Of a DNA stretch of 64,000 nucleotides, positions 35,276-42,618 are shown one piece after another. The notes under the pieces are model-generated. The model was given only the letters and a program-made list of their open reading frames with translations. It was not told the DNA's origin and made no database searches. The DNA lies in assembly GCA_045616485.1 (NCBI GenBank), contig JAZLGU010000042.1, forward strand, positions 1 to 64,000, written 5' to 3'. Position numbers and translations under genes: made by a program. Numbering within the stretch: position 1 is the first letter of the stretch; each line of letters begins with the position of its first letter. This DNA comes from RGIG3528 sp045616485. Lineage in GTDB: Bacteria; Bacillota; Clostridia; Lachnospirales; Lachnospiraceae.

Positions 35276-36097
35276 TTACTTATGAGCCTTCTCCATAAGG
35301 TCTGCATTGGTCATTTCGGCCCAGCTGTACTGAGCCATGTACTCTCCGCGGTAGGAATTGATGGCTATCGTATCACCCTTGTAAAAGTCGTATACATCGC
35401 ATTTTATTTTGTTTGGATCAATAGCAATTTGATTCCAGGTCTTAACAATAACATTTCCTACTCCCAGATCCTTAAAGGTCTTTTTCATACTGGAAATAAT
35501 GGTATGTGCCTGATTCAGCGTGGTCTTGTCTGTAGGCCTGTCTTCCCAAAGTACTCCTACTATCTCTCCGGTCTTTACTGCAGCTCCCGCTCTGTCAACT
35601 AAGAAAGCAAAGAGCTCTTTAGCTTTTTCCCTGGAAAAAGCTACCTGGTGGCCATCAACATATACCTGGAAATTACCAAAGGTCTGAACCTTAACTTCTT
35701 TATTGGAGCCGGTCAAACTGCTTTTCCAGTCCTGATTGGTAGCATCTAAAGTCTCTGTTATATTTTTAGCCTCTACCGGCTTAAGCAGGTATCCCACGGC
35801 ATGCATTTTGAAAGCATCGTAGGCATATTCTGAATAAGCGGTACAAAAAATGATCCTGGTATCCGGCTGAATATCCTTAATCTTCTTCGCCAGCTCTATG
35901 CCTGTCATGCCTCTCAGGTTAATGTCAAGAAAAGCATAATCAAGTTTCTCGTCATGTGCTTTTAAATCGCTGGCATAATTGATAGCGTCACAACAGGACT
36001 CATAACCCACGATCTCCTCATCAGGAAACACCTTTCCGAGCTCCACAAGCATATCTTCCAGAATCAATCTCTCATCGTCTACTGATAAAATATTCAC
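35276..36097 (-). CDS. Response regulator with SARP/Trans_reg_C-type output domain
   Basis: The 273-aa protein has an intact receiver (acid pair Asp7-Asp8, phosphoacceptor Asp58 in YAFLDINLRG, Thr in FCTAYSEYA, Lys in YLLKPV). It then has a winged-helix DNA-binding domain (about 133-225, VKVQTFGNFQVYVDGHQV, SREKAKELFAFLV) of the OmpR/SARP type, and a C-terminal tail resembling the start of a BTAD region. The start is GTG at 36097, 7 nt from GAGGAGAG; a longer ATG form would lack a ribosome-binding site. A promoter with a palindrome upstream and a leader of about 140 nt precede it. The cognate kinase and targets are unknown. Confidence 0.85.
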   Translation of the reverse strand: MNILSVDDERLILEDMLVELGKVFPDEEIVGYESCCDAINYASDLKAHDEKLDYAFLDINLRGMTGIELAKKIKDIQPDTRIIFCTAYSEYAYDAFKMHAVGYLLKPVEAKNITETLDATNQDWKSSLTGSNKEVKVQTFGNFQVYVDGHQVAFSREKAKELFAFLVDRAGAAVKTGEIVGVLWEDRPTDKTTLNQAHTIISSMKKTFKDLGVGNVIVKTWNQIAIDPNKIKCDVYDFYKGDTIAINSYRGEYMAQYSWAEMTNADLMEKAHK

Positions 36098-36242
36098 GAA
36101 TAATCTCTCCTCTGCATACCCCAAATTGGCAAAACAGTGTCGGCTCATCCTGAGCCACCTCTTGCTCCCTCGAGTAGAGATTTTACCATCAAACAGCTAT
36201 CTAGACAACCCACTTTAGACTTTTTTAATACTCTTTTCTAAT

Positions 36243-36271
36243 CTATAATATATATGTAACAAATAAGTCAA
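36243..36271 (-). promoter_or_regulatory. Sigma-A promoter of the SARP-type response regulator
   Basis: On the minus strand TTGACT and TTATAG (17 nt) or TATAGA (18 nt). The leader to the GTG is about 140 nt and includes a GGCTC-AGGAT-GAGCC hairpin; I recognise no known riboswitch in it. Confidence 0.6.
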
Positions 36272-36275
36272 CTTT

Positions 36276-36290
36276 TGCGCAAATTGCGCA
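36276..36290. promoter_or_regulatory. 15-bp palindrome just upstream of the response-regulator promoter
   Basis: TGCGCAAATTGCGCA is a perfect 7+1+7 inverted repeat located 4 nt upstream of the -35 hexamer. It could bind an activator or the regulator itself. Confidence 0.45.
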
Positions 36291-36314
36291 CTTCCAACTA
36301 GTCCGATAGTCCTA

Positions 36315-36539
36315 TTAAACTCCCTCCTCCAGATCATCATAGCGCTCAAGGCTCATAAGAATTTCTTCCGTTGCTCGGACCTCTGTTGCCCTCATGGTAT
36401 CATCCAATCCTGTAAGAGCGGCAAAGGGAGAAAACTGACATGCTCTTTCCACCATGCCCATGTGCTTACGGGTAGCAGACTGGTGATGGGGCAGATCAAT
36501 AATGTCTCCGTATTTTTTTAGTACATCTGCCTTACTCAT
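36315..36539 (-). CDS. YolD-like family protein
   Basis: This 74-aa protein carries DLPHHQSATRKHMGMVERACQFSPFAALTGLDD, recognisable as the YolD-like pattern (DLPHH, RPxM, RAxQFxPFAAL). YolD-like proteins are regularly encoded beside UmuC-like polymerases and have been proposed as UmuD analogues; that role is inferred. It overlaps the polymerase stop by 4 nt (ATGA), showing coupling. Confidence 0.88.
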   Translation of the reverse strand: MSKADVLKKYGDIIDLPHHQSATRKHMGMVERACQFSPFAALTGLDDTMRATEVRATEEILMSLERYDDLEEGV

Positions 36540-38089
36540 CCCTTGTGACCTCCTACCTCTCCGTTTCTTTCTATAGTAGTAGCACCCTCTTCAAAATTCA
36601 TTCCTCTAAGCACTGCATTTTTCCCGAATTTCTTCTTAATTTCCAGAATGGCCTTCTGCATATTTTTTTCACGCTCCTCCATTCTGTCCCTCTCTTCCCT
36701 TTCTCGCTCAATCTCTGATATATCTGTAAAAAGGGACAACTGGGTAAACTCTTCCTTTTCAGCTCTTCTTTTCTTTCCTTCACTTTCCGGGATAACATGA
36801 TTGGCAGTAATATTTAATCTTCTTACAGTGAGATTTTTGTCTACAATAGTAGAGAAAAGCTCTATGGTCTTCTTCATTATAATGCTTGTGCTGGAGGTAA
36901 AGCCATCCAGATTTACAGAGCCATGAGCAGGCTTTGGTACTGCTCTTCCGTAGTGGTCAGTAGTCACCTCACCCTTGTAGAATTTTGCTTTATAGGGGTC
37001 TGTCAGATTCTCATTATCATATCCCACCTGAAGCACTATCTGATCGCACACCAGACATTTATCCACCAGGTCCAAAGCCAGAAGGTCTGCCATTTCTTTA
37101 ATGATAAGTAAAGCCTTGTCATACTCATAAGGGCTTTTCAGTACCTGTCCTGATGAAAGGCTGTTATTTTCCGGTCGGTATGCCTTTATATCACATATCC
37201 TGGCCGGCTCCCAGCCCCAGGCATGGTCAATAAGCAGCTCTGCATTCACGCCAAAAAGTCTGTATAAAAGCGCTTCGTTATGGTATTCGTTTTCTTTTCC
37301 CAGGGAGCATCTGCAGACATCTCCCAAAGTATACATACCATACTGCTCCAGCTTTTTCGAGATCCCCCGTCCTATACGCCAAAAGTCTGTTAACGGCCTG
37401 TGATCCCACAGCTGTTCTCTAAAACTTCTCTCATCCAGCTGTGCTATACGCACACCATTTTCGTCTGCCGGGATGTGCTTGGCTACAATATCCATGGCTA
37501 CCTTGCATAGGAACATATTGGTGCCTATACCTGCTGTGGCTGTAATCCCGGTAGTATCCAGTATCTCCAGTATCATCTTCATTGCCAGCTCGCGGGCTTC
37601 CATATGATAAGTATTAAGGTAAGCTGTCACATCCATGAAGACCTCATCAACGGAATAAATATGCAGGTCTTCCGGTGCTATATACTTAAGATAAACATTA
37701 TAGACCATATTGCTATACTTCATGTAAAGCTTCATCCTGGGAGTAGCAGCAATATAGTCCAATTCCAGAGAGGAATCAGCAGTAAGCTCCGGTGCCATAT
37801 AGCTTTTTCCGGAAAAAACACGGTGCGGTGCAGCTAATAATCTTGCAGCATTTACCTCCTTAACCTTTTGTACCACCTCAAAAAGACGTGCTCTGCCGGG
37901 TATGCCATAAGCCTTTAAGCTGGGAGAAACCGCAAGACAAATAGTCTTTTCCGTACGGCTTACGTCAGCTACCACAAGATTAGTAGTAAGTGGGTCCAAC
38001 CCACGTTCATGACATTCTACCGATGCGTAAAAAGACTTTAAGTCTATGGCTATATATGTTCTATTTTCAGAATTGATTATATTATCCAT
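36536..38089 (-). CDS. Y-family DNA polymerase (UmuC/ImpB-like)
   Basis: This translesion polymerase has 517 aa, longer than typical DinB (about 350-420). The catalytic metal ligands are Asp16 (AIDLKSFYASVE) and Asp148-Glu149 (YSVDEVFMD). A helix-hairpin-helix-like thumb (about 225-260) and little-finger region follow. The C-terminal 60 residues are strongly charged and probably helical (EREREERDRMEEREK). It has no clear ribosome-binding site, and its promoter -10 box ends only 6 nt before the ATG, so the mRNA may be leaderless. A downstream YolD-like gene is coupled. No LexA box is evident. Confidence 0.92.
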   Translation of the reverse strand: MDNIINSENRTYIAIDLKSFYASVECHERGLDPLTTNLVVADVSRTEKTICLAVSPSLKAYGIPGRARLFEVVQKVKEVNAARLLAAPHRVFSGKSYMAPELTADSSLELDYIAATPRMKLYMKYSNMVYNVYLKYIAPEDLHIYSVDEVFMDVTAYLNTYHMEARELAMKMILEILDTTGITATAGIGTNMFLCKVAMDIVAKHIPADENGVRIAQLDERSFREQLWDHRPLTDFWRIGRGISKKLEQYGMYTLGDVCRCSLGKENEYHNEALLYRLFGVNAELLIDHAWGWEPARICDIKAYRPENNSLSSGQVLKSPYEYDKALLIIKEMADLLALDLVDKCLVCDQIVLQVGYDNENLTDPYKAKFYKGEVTTDHYGRAVPKPAHGSVNLDGFTSSTSIIMKKTIELFSTIVDKNLTVRRLNITANHVIPESEGKKRRAEKEEFTQLSLFTDISEIEREREERDRMEEREKNMQKAILEIKKKFGKNAVLRGMNFEEGATTIERNGEVGGHKG

Positions 38090-38095
38090 AGGATA

Positions 38096-38124
38096 AATAT
38101 GCTATTTTTTTTAACTTTTGTCAA
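38096..38124 (-). promoter_or_regulatory. Promoter abutting the Y-polymerase start codon
   Basis: On the minus strand consensus TTGACA and CATATT are separated by 17 nt. The -10 ends 6 nt before the ATG, so the predicted transcription start falls at or next to the initiation codon. No Shine-Dalgarno sequence is present. Confidence 0.55.
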
Positions 38125-38166
38125 TGGGACCTGTCATGCAAACAAGTGAAAAAAAAGCAAAAAATG

Positions 38167-38188
38167 CCCGGCAGAAAAATCTGCCGGG
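38167..38188 (-). terminator. Intrinsic terminator after serA
   Basis: A perfect 8-bp GC-rich stem (CCCGGCAG / CTGCCGGG, 6-nt loop) followed by ATTTTTTGC on the minus strand. Confidence 0.88.
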
Positions 38189-38209
38189 AATTTATGAGAT
38201 TATCTGAAA

Positions 38210-39370
38210 TTATTTGATTACTCTTACTTTACGTACACCGTCAATTTTTTTAATTGCCTCAATAAGCTCGTCTGTGGCAGCTGCCAGATCCAGCACGGTA
38301 TATGCGCTGTCTCCCTTGGATTTATTGACCATGTTATCGATATTAATGCCACATGCTGAAAATACGCCGGTAAACTGTGCCAACATGTTAGGAATGTTTT
38401 TATGAAGTATGCAGACTCTGGCATTACTACGGCATACCCCCGCATCAACTGCAGGATAATTAACAGAATTGGTGATATTACCGTTTTCCAAATAATCTAC
38501 TATCTGCTTTACAGCCATAGCTGCACAGTTGTCCTCAGACTCCTCGGTGGATGCACCAAGATGAGGGATGGCTATGGTATTTGGCATATTGGCACTCTTA
38601 GGATTCGGGAAGTCTGTTACATATTTTTTCACCTTACCTGCTTTTAATGCCTCGGCCATATCATCATCATTTACCAAAAGATCACGGGCAAAATTCAGTA
38701 TAACAACCCCGTTTTTCATCATCTTTATGGCTTCTGCGTTAATCATGCCCTTTGTATCCTCCAGAAGAGGTACGTGAACAGTGATGTAATCGCACTTTTT
38801 ATAAATTTCTTCTCTGGTCTTAACAGCTCTTACTGCAGTAGAAAGCTTCCATGCGTTTTCTACGGAAATAAATGGGTCGCAGCCATATACTTCCATGCCA
38901 AGAGCAGCGGCAGCATTGGCTACAAGAACACCAATGGCACCCAGTCCGATAACGCCCAGCTTTTTACCGGTAATCTCGGTACCTGCGTAATTGGACTTGC
39001 CCTTCTCCACCATTTTAGCGATGTCTCCTTCATCCTTAATGGTTTTGACCCAGTCAATACCACCGGTAACATCACGTGCTGCCAGCAGCATGCCTGCTAT
39101 TACCAGCTCCTTAACGCCATTGGCATTGGCACCCGGGGTATTGAATACCACAATACCATTTTCTGCACAGCGTTCCAAAGGAATATTGTTTACACCTGCA
39201 CCTGCTCGTGCTATAGCAGCCAGTTTATTTTTAAACTCCATATCGTGCATGGTAGCTGAGCGGACAAGTACTGCATCTGCCTCTTCCATAGTGTCTACAG
39301 CCTGATAAGCCTCGGTAAAATTACAGGTACCGGCTTTACTGATTTTATTTAAGCAATAGTAATTGTACAT
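38210..39370 (-). CDS. serA: D-3-phosphoglycerate dehydrogenase
   Basis: This enzyme oxidises 3-phosphoglycerate to 3-phosphohydroxypyruvate in serine synthesis. The 386-aa protein is a short form with a NAD Rossmann domain (LGVIGLGAIGVLVANAAAALGMEVYGCDP, about 139-167; split here for reference only), catalytic Arg/Glu/His in the NFARDLLVN, IAIPHLGAS (about 262) regions, and a C-terminal ACT domain (about 315-386, VCILHKNIPNMLAQFTGVF), suggesting serine feedback. It starts 2 nt after serC. The N-terminus (YNYYCLNKIS) is typical of Clostridia. Confidence 0.96.
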   Translation of the reverse strand: MYNYYCLNKISKAGTCNFTEAYQAVDTMEEADAVLVRSATMHDMEFKNKLAAIARAGAGVNNIPLERCAENGIVVFNTPGANANGVKELVIAGMLLAARDVTGGIDWVKTIKDEGDIAKMVEKGKSNYAGTEITGKKLGVIGLGAIGVLVANAAAALGMEVYGCDPFISVENAWKLSTAVRAVKTREEIYKKCDYITVHVPLLEDTKGMINAEAIKMMKNGVVILNFARDLLVNDDDMAEALKAGKVKKYVTDFPNPKSANMPNTIAIPHLGASTEESEDNCAAMAVKQIVDYLENGNITNSVNYPAVDAGVCRSNARVCILHKNIPNMLAQFTGVFSACGINIDNMVNKSKGDSAYTVLDLAAATDELIEAIKKIDGVRKVRVIK

Positions 39371-39372
39371 GA

Positions 39373-40461
39373 TTAAGCCTCCCCATTCTCTTCTTCAAAT
39401 TTTTTCATGAAGTCTACCAATGCTATAACGCCTTCAATAGGCATCGCATTGTAGATGGAAGCTCTCATACCGCCTACAGTCCTGTGGCCCTTAAGATTCT
39501 CGAAACCTGCAGCCTTTGCCTCTTTTACAAACTTGGCATCCAGCTCTTCATTACCTGTAACAAAGGGAACATTCATAAGTGATCTGTCAGCAGGTGTAAC
39601 CGTACCTTTGAAAAGCTTGGACTGATCCAGAAAATCATAAAGAATCTTGGCCTTCTCTTCATTATGTTTCTTCATAGCCTCCAGGCCGCCCATTTTCTTG
39701 AGCCACTTGAAGACCTTGCCACAAATGTAAATGCCATATGCAGGAGGAGTATTGTAAAGAGATGCATTATCTGCATGAATTTTATACTTAAGCATGGTAG
39801 GAGTGCCGGGTAAGGTATCCTCTGTAATAAGGTCCTCACGAATAATAACAATAACAACACCTGCAGGGCCTACGTTCTTCTGTACACCGCCATAGATGAT
39901 GCCATACTTTGTAACGTCCACCGGCTCGGACAGGAAGCAGGAAGAAACGTCTGCCACCAGAGTTTTTCCTTTTGTATCTGGTAAAGTCTTATACTTTGTA
40001 CCATAGATAGTGTTGTTTTCACAGATGTAAACATAGTCCATATCATCTGTAATAGGCAGATCTGAGCAGTCAGGAATGTAGGAGAAAGTCTTATCCTCTG
40101 AAGACGCCAGCTTTACAGCATCACCGTAGATCTTTGCTTCCTGAAATGCCTTCTTTGCCCACTGACCGGTAATAATATAACCAGCCTTTTTATTTTTCAT
40201 AAGGTTCATAGGAATCATGGCAAACTGCTGGGATGCACCACCCTGTAAAAACAGCACCTTATAATTGTCAGGAATATTCATGAGATCGCGAAGATCCTGC
40301 TCTGCTGTCTGAATGATAGCCTCATATGCTTTACTACGATGGCTCATCTCCATAACTGACATGCCTGTGCCATTGTAATCCAGCATCTCTGCTGCTGCTT
40401 CCTTAAGTACCTCTTCCGGTAAAACTGCCGGACCTGCTGAAAAATTGTAAACTCGACCCAT
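39373..40461 (-). CDS. serC: Phosphoserine aminotransferase
   Basis: This PLP enzyme transaminates phosphohydroxypyruvate to phosphoserine. The 362 aa match the family. The start VYNFSAGPAVLPEEVL is diagnostic, GGASQQFAMIP (about 75) binds phosphate, and the Schiff-base Lys is in YGGVQKNVGPAGV (about 190-202). It is followed directly by serA; the third pathway enzyme, SerB, is not nearby. A strong promoter and a leader of about 120 nt precede it. Confidence 0.97.
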   Translation of the reverse strand: MGRVYNFSAGPAVLPEEVLKEAAAEMLDYNGTGMSVMEMSHRSKAYEAIIQTAEQDLRDLMNIPDNYKVLFLQGGASQQFAMIPMNLMKNKKAGYIITGQWAKKAFQEAKIYGDAVKLASSEDKTFSYIPDCSDLPITDDMDYVYICENNTIYGTKYKTLPDTKGKTLVADVSSCFLSEPVDVTKYGIIYGGVQKNVGPAGVVIVIIREDLITEDTLPGTPTMLKYKIHADNASLYNTPPAYGIYICGKVFKWLKKMGGLEAMKKHNEEKAKILYDFLDQSKLFKGTVTPADRSLMNVPFVTGNEELDAKFVKEAKAAGFENLKGHRTVGGMRASIYNAMPIEGVIALVDFMKKFEEENGEA

Positions 40462-40590
40462 AAATAAACCTCCGATTCCGCAGACCTAGGTCACCAAACC
40501 TGCTATTTTTAATACTTTCATCCTCTTTAGCCCGCGTGGAACAAGATTCTGATTTTATCACTTTGACGCGCTAAATTGATGCTGTGATAC
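40462..40590 (-). promoter_or_regulatory. Long structured leader upstream of serC
   Basis: About 120 nt separate the predicted transcription start from the serC ATG. The 5' part can pair: TTTAGCGCG with CGCGGGCTAAA. The T-box core sequence (AGGGTGGNACC) is absent and I recognise no other known riboswitch. A regulatory role in serine synthesis is possible but unproven. Confidence 0.35.
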
Positions 40591-40618
40591 ATTGTAACAT
40601 TATTAAAGTAAAAGTCAA
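40591..40618 (-). promoter_or_regulatory. Sigma-A promoter of serC-serA
   Basis: On the minus strand TTGACT and TACAAT are separated by 16 nt. Confidence 0.65.
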
Positions 40619-40646
40619 GAGGTTATTTTAGAAAAATTTAACAAAA

Positions 40647-40670
40647 AAGAGAGCCTTAACCGACTCTCTT
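40647..40670 (-). terminator. Terminator after the HD-GYP gene
   Basis: A 7-bp stem (AAGAGAG / CTCTCTT, 10-nt loop) followed by TTTTTGT on the minus strand; it overlaps the last base of the stop codon. Confidence 0.75.
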
Positions 40671-41395
40671 CAAATAAGCTCCTGACTGGATAAGAGAACT
40701 GCTCTAAGACGTTCCTCAGCGAATCCTGCCAGGGCTTTTTCTATTTTCATTTCTTCTTCCAAAAAGACTTCAATAATCTCAGGCTGGAAGGCTTTGCCGC
40801 TGTCCTGTGCCATGATTTTCAAAGTTTCTTCGTGTGATAATGGAGCCTTGTAGGTACGGGCTGAAGTCAAGGCATCATATACGTCGGCAACAGCCACTAT
40901 ACGGGCAGATAAAGGAATCTCATCGCCCTTAAGCCCTTTCGGATATCCACTACCATCCCATTTCTCATGGTGGTAAAGACAGACCTCTCTGCCAAAGTCC
41001 AGGAAAGTCTCGTGCCCGATTGTCTTGATCGCTCTGTCCAGCACCTCCGCCCCGAAAGTAGTATGCATATGGAGATACTCAATGATATCGCTATGGCTCT
41101 CCTGATTAAAACGGGTCTTACCCTTAAGCACTGAGTCCCTGATCCCCACCTTGCCTATGTCGTGAATAACGGAGCTGCGCCTAAGGTCCCGGATAAAATC
41201 GTCATCGATTTCCGGAAAGATTTTTTTCTCCTGTAAGGCCAGGGCCAGTATATGAGCATATTCTGTCACTCTCTTGGAATGGCCACCGGTCAGACCATCG
41301 CGCATTTCCAGCAGGTCTGTAAGGCTCTCGGAAAGAGCATCGTATATAATCTCTATTTCCTCTGCTTCTGTATGATACTGTTTATTTGCGGTCAT
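40670..41395 (-). CDS. HD-GYP domain protein (possible cyclic-di-GMP phosphodiesterase)
   Basis: From the ATG chosen the protein has 241 aa, essentially a lone HD domain. HD-GYP features are TGGHSKRVTEYA (His ligand), the SSVIHDIGKVGIRD HD motif, and a downstream YHHEKWDGSGYPKGLKGDEIPL segment, where GSGYPKGL stands for the GYP motif, then ARIVAVADVYDAL. No receiver, sensor or membrane domain is fused. The start is uncertain: AGGAGG lies 12 nt before this ATG, and a CTG two codons earlier has better spacing. It has its own strong promoter and terminator. Confidence 0.85.
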   Translation of the reverse strand: MTANKQYHTEAEEIEIIYDALSESLTDLLEMRDGLTGGHSKRVTEYAHILALALQEKKIFPEIDDDFIRDLRRSSVIHDIGKVGIRDSVLKGKTRFNQESHSDIIEYLHMHTTFGAEVLDRAIKTIGHETFLDFGREVCLYHHEKWDGSGYPKGLKGDEIPLSARIVAVADVYDALTSARTYKAPLSHEETLKIMAQDSGKAFQPEIIEVFLEEEMKIEKALAGFAEERLRAVLLSSQELI

Positions 41396-41434
41396 CTTCA
41401 GTCCCACCCTCCTGATACGGAGATATTTTTGTAA

Positions 41435-41463
41435 ATTATATATCAGCACTATATAAGGGTCAA
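41435..41463 (-). promoter_or_regulatory. Strong sigma-A promoter of the HD-GYP gene
   Basis: On the minus strand TTGACC and TATAAT are separated by 17 nt, just downstream of the ABC-ATPase fragment. Confidence 0.75.
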
Positions 41464-41490
41464 GTATATATAACTCACCATTCTTTTGCT

Positions 41491-41784
41491 CTATCTTTTA
41501 TTAATCATTTCCAAAATAGATTTATGTTGCATTCTCTCTAAATGTACAATCTCATCTGCATATTTACTTGCCAGCACCGAATCATGAGTAACTGCTATCA
41601 CAAGCCTATCTTTAGCTACATTACTAAGTAAATTAAATATAAATTTGCTATTTTTCTCATCAAGATTTCCTGTAGGCTCATCAGCAAAGATTATCTGAGC
41701 ATCTTTTATTAAAGCCCTAGCTATAGCTACTCTTTGCTTTTGTCCTCCGCTTAATTCATTTACATTTTTACCTAAAACTATGAG
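41491..41784 (-). pseudogene. C-terminal fragment of an ABC transporter ATPase
   Basis: In one minus-strand frame, 97 codons encode the C-terminal half of an ABC ATPase of the MacB/LolD/BceA export type. In order: VNELSGGQKQRVAIARAL (signature motif), IIFADEPTGNLD (Walker B and D-loop), VIAVTHDS (switch His), then ASKYADEIVHLERM and a TAG stop at 41491-41493. An in-frame stop at 41785-41787 closes it upstream. The Walker A half and any start codon are missing, and no permease gene is present. It is visibly more AT-rich than neighbouring genes, suggesting a remnant of transferred DNA. It was too broken to be listed as a gene by length alone. Confidence 0.85.
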
Positions 41785-41900
41785 CTAGGGAAAGCGTAAT
41801 AGCGTGTGTCTTTTCCATTCCGTTTGATACTATTCGAGTTACCTTATCTGTAGATGGGTCGGGAACTCTTGTATAAGTCCCCTCGTTATTTGCACAAAAA
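41785..41900. other. Unassigned sequence between the ABC fragment and efp terminator
   Basis: I recognise no gene here. A minus-strand frame is open for about 40 codons (RVPDPSTDKVTRIVSNGMEK within it) and runs into the ABC fragment in a different frame, but it has no start codon and no family I can name. The junction with the ABC fragment at about 41785 looks like a recombination breakpoint. Confidence 0.5.
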
Positions 41901-41929
41901 ATGGGGGGGCAAAGGTATTACCCTCCCAT
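41901..41929 (-). terminator. Intrinsic terminator after efp
   Basis: A 9-position stem (ATGGGAGGG / CCCCCCCAT with one A-C mismatch, 11-nt loop) followed by TTTTTT on the minus strand. It contains a run of seven C/G. Confidence 0.75.
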
Positions 41930-41948
41930 CTAATATCATTATTTTCAA

Positions 41949-42506
41949 TTACTGTACTCTCTTCAAATACTCACCTGTTCTGGTATCGATCTGAATCTTC
42001 TCGCCCTGGTTAACGAAAAGAGGAACCTGAACCATAGCACCTGTCTCAACAGTAGCAGGCTTTGTAGCGCCTGTAGCTGTGTTGCCAGCGAAGCCAGGCT
42101 CTGTCTCTGTGATAACGAGCTCTACGAAAAGAGGTGGCTCAACGGAGAAAATCTGGCCGTTGTGAGAAAGCATCTTAACCATCTCATTTTCCTTAACGAA
42201 CTTCATAGCGTCGCCTACCTGATCGTCTGTAAGAGCAATCTGATCGTAAGTCTCTGTGTTCATGAAATTATAAGCGTCATCCTTGTAAAGATACTGCATC
42301 TCCAGTCTCTCGATATGAGCCGGAGGGAACTTCTCTGTAGGACGGAATGTCTTTTCTACTACACCGCCAGACTTAATGTTCTTAAGCTTTGCTCTAACGA
42401 AAGCTGCGCCCTTACCAGGCTTAACGTGCTGGAATTCAATAATCTGTACTACATTGCCTTCAATCTCAAGTGTAATACCATTTCTGAAATCACCTGCTGA
42501 AATCAT
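41949..42506 (-). CDS. efp: Translation elongation factor P
   Basis: EF-P rescues ribosomes stalled at polyproline. The 185-aa protein has three beta-barrel domains: KOW-like (1-65), OB (about 66-128) and C-terminal (about 130-185, ending IDTRTGEYLKRVQ). The modifiable tip residue is Lys32 in HVKPGKGAAFVR. No modification enzyme (EpmA, EarP or a 5-aminopentanol pathway) is nearby. It has its own promoter and terminator, and follows the pepP-type aminopeptidase, a common Firmicute order. Confidence 0.98.
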   Translation of the reverse strand: MISAGDFRNGITLEIEGNVVQIIEFQHVKPGKGAAFVRAKLKNIKSGGVVEKTFRPTEKFPPAHIERLEMQYLYKDDAYNFMNTETYDQIALTDDQVGDAMKFVKENEMVKMLSHNGQIFSVEPPLFVELVITETEPGFAGNTATGATKPATVETGAMVQVPLFVNQGEKIQIDTRTGEYLKRVQ

Positions 42507-42545
42507 ATAAATCCTCCTAAGATTTAATAAACTTTGGTTTTATTC

Positions 42546-42569
42546 TCCGCAGAATACAATTTCCGCAGA
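42546..42569. repeat. Direct repeat in efp leader
   Basis: TCCGCAGA occurs twice (42546-42553 and 42562-42569), 8 nt apart, just downstream of the efp -10 box. On the minus strand the unit reads TCTGCGGA. It could be a tandem regulatory site or structured leader element. Confidence 0.35.
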
Positions 42570-42580
42570 CATATAGTAAT

Positions 42581-42609
42581 ATATTACCTTATCTTTTAAA
42601 CTTATGCAA
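42581..42609 (-). promoter_or_regulatory. Probable sigma-A promoter of efp
   Basis: On the minus strand TTGCAT and TAATAT are separated by 17 nt in the spacer between pepP-type gene and efp. Confidence 0.55.
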
Positions 42610-42618
42610 GAAAAATCT

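Noticed and set aside
38090..38166. An SOS (LexA) box upstream of the Y-polymerase
   Set aside because: No GAAC-N4-GTTC-type sequence is present in the spacer.
40462..40590. A T-box leader upstream of serC
   Set aside because: The conserved antiterminator bulge sequence and a leader terminator are absent.
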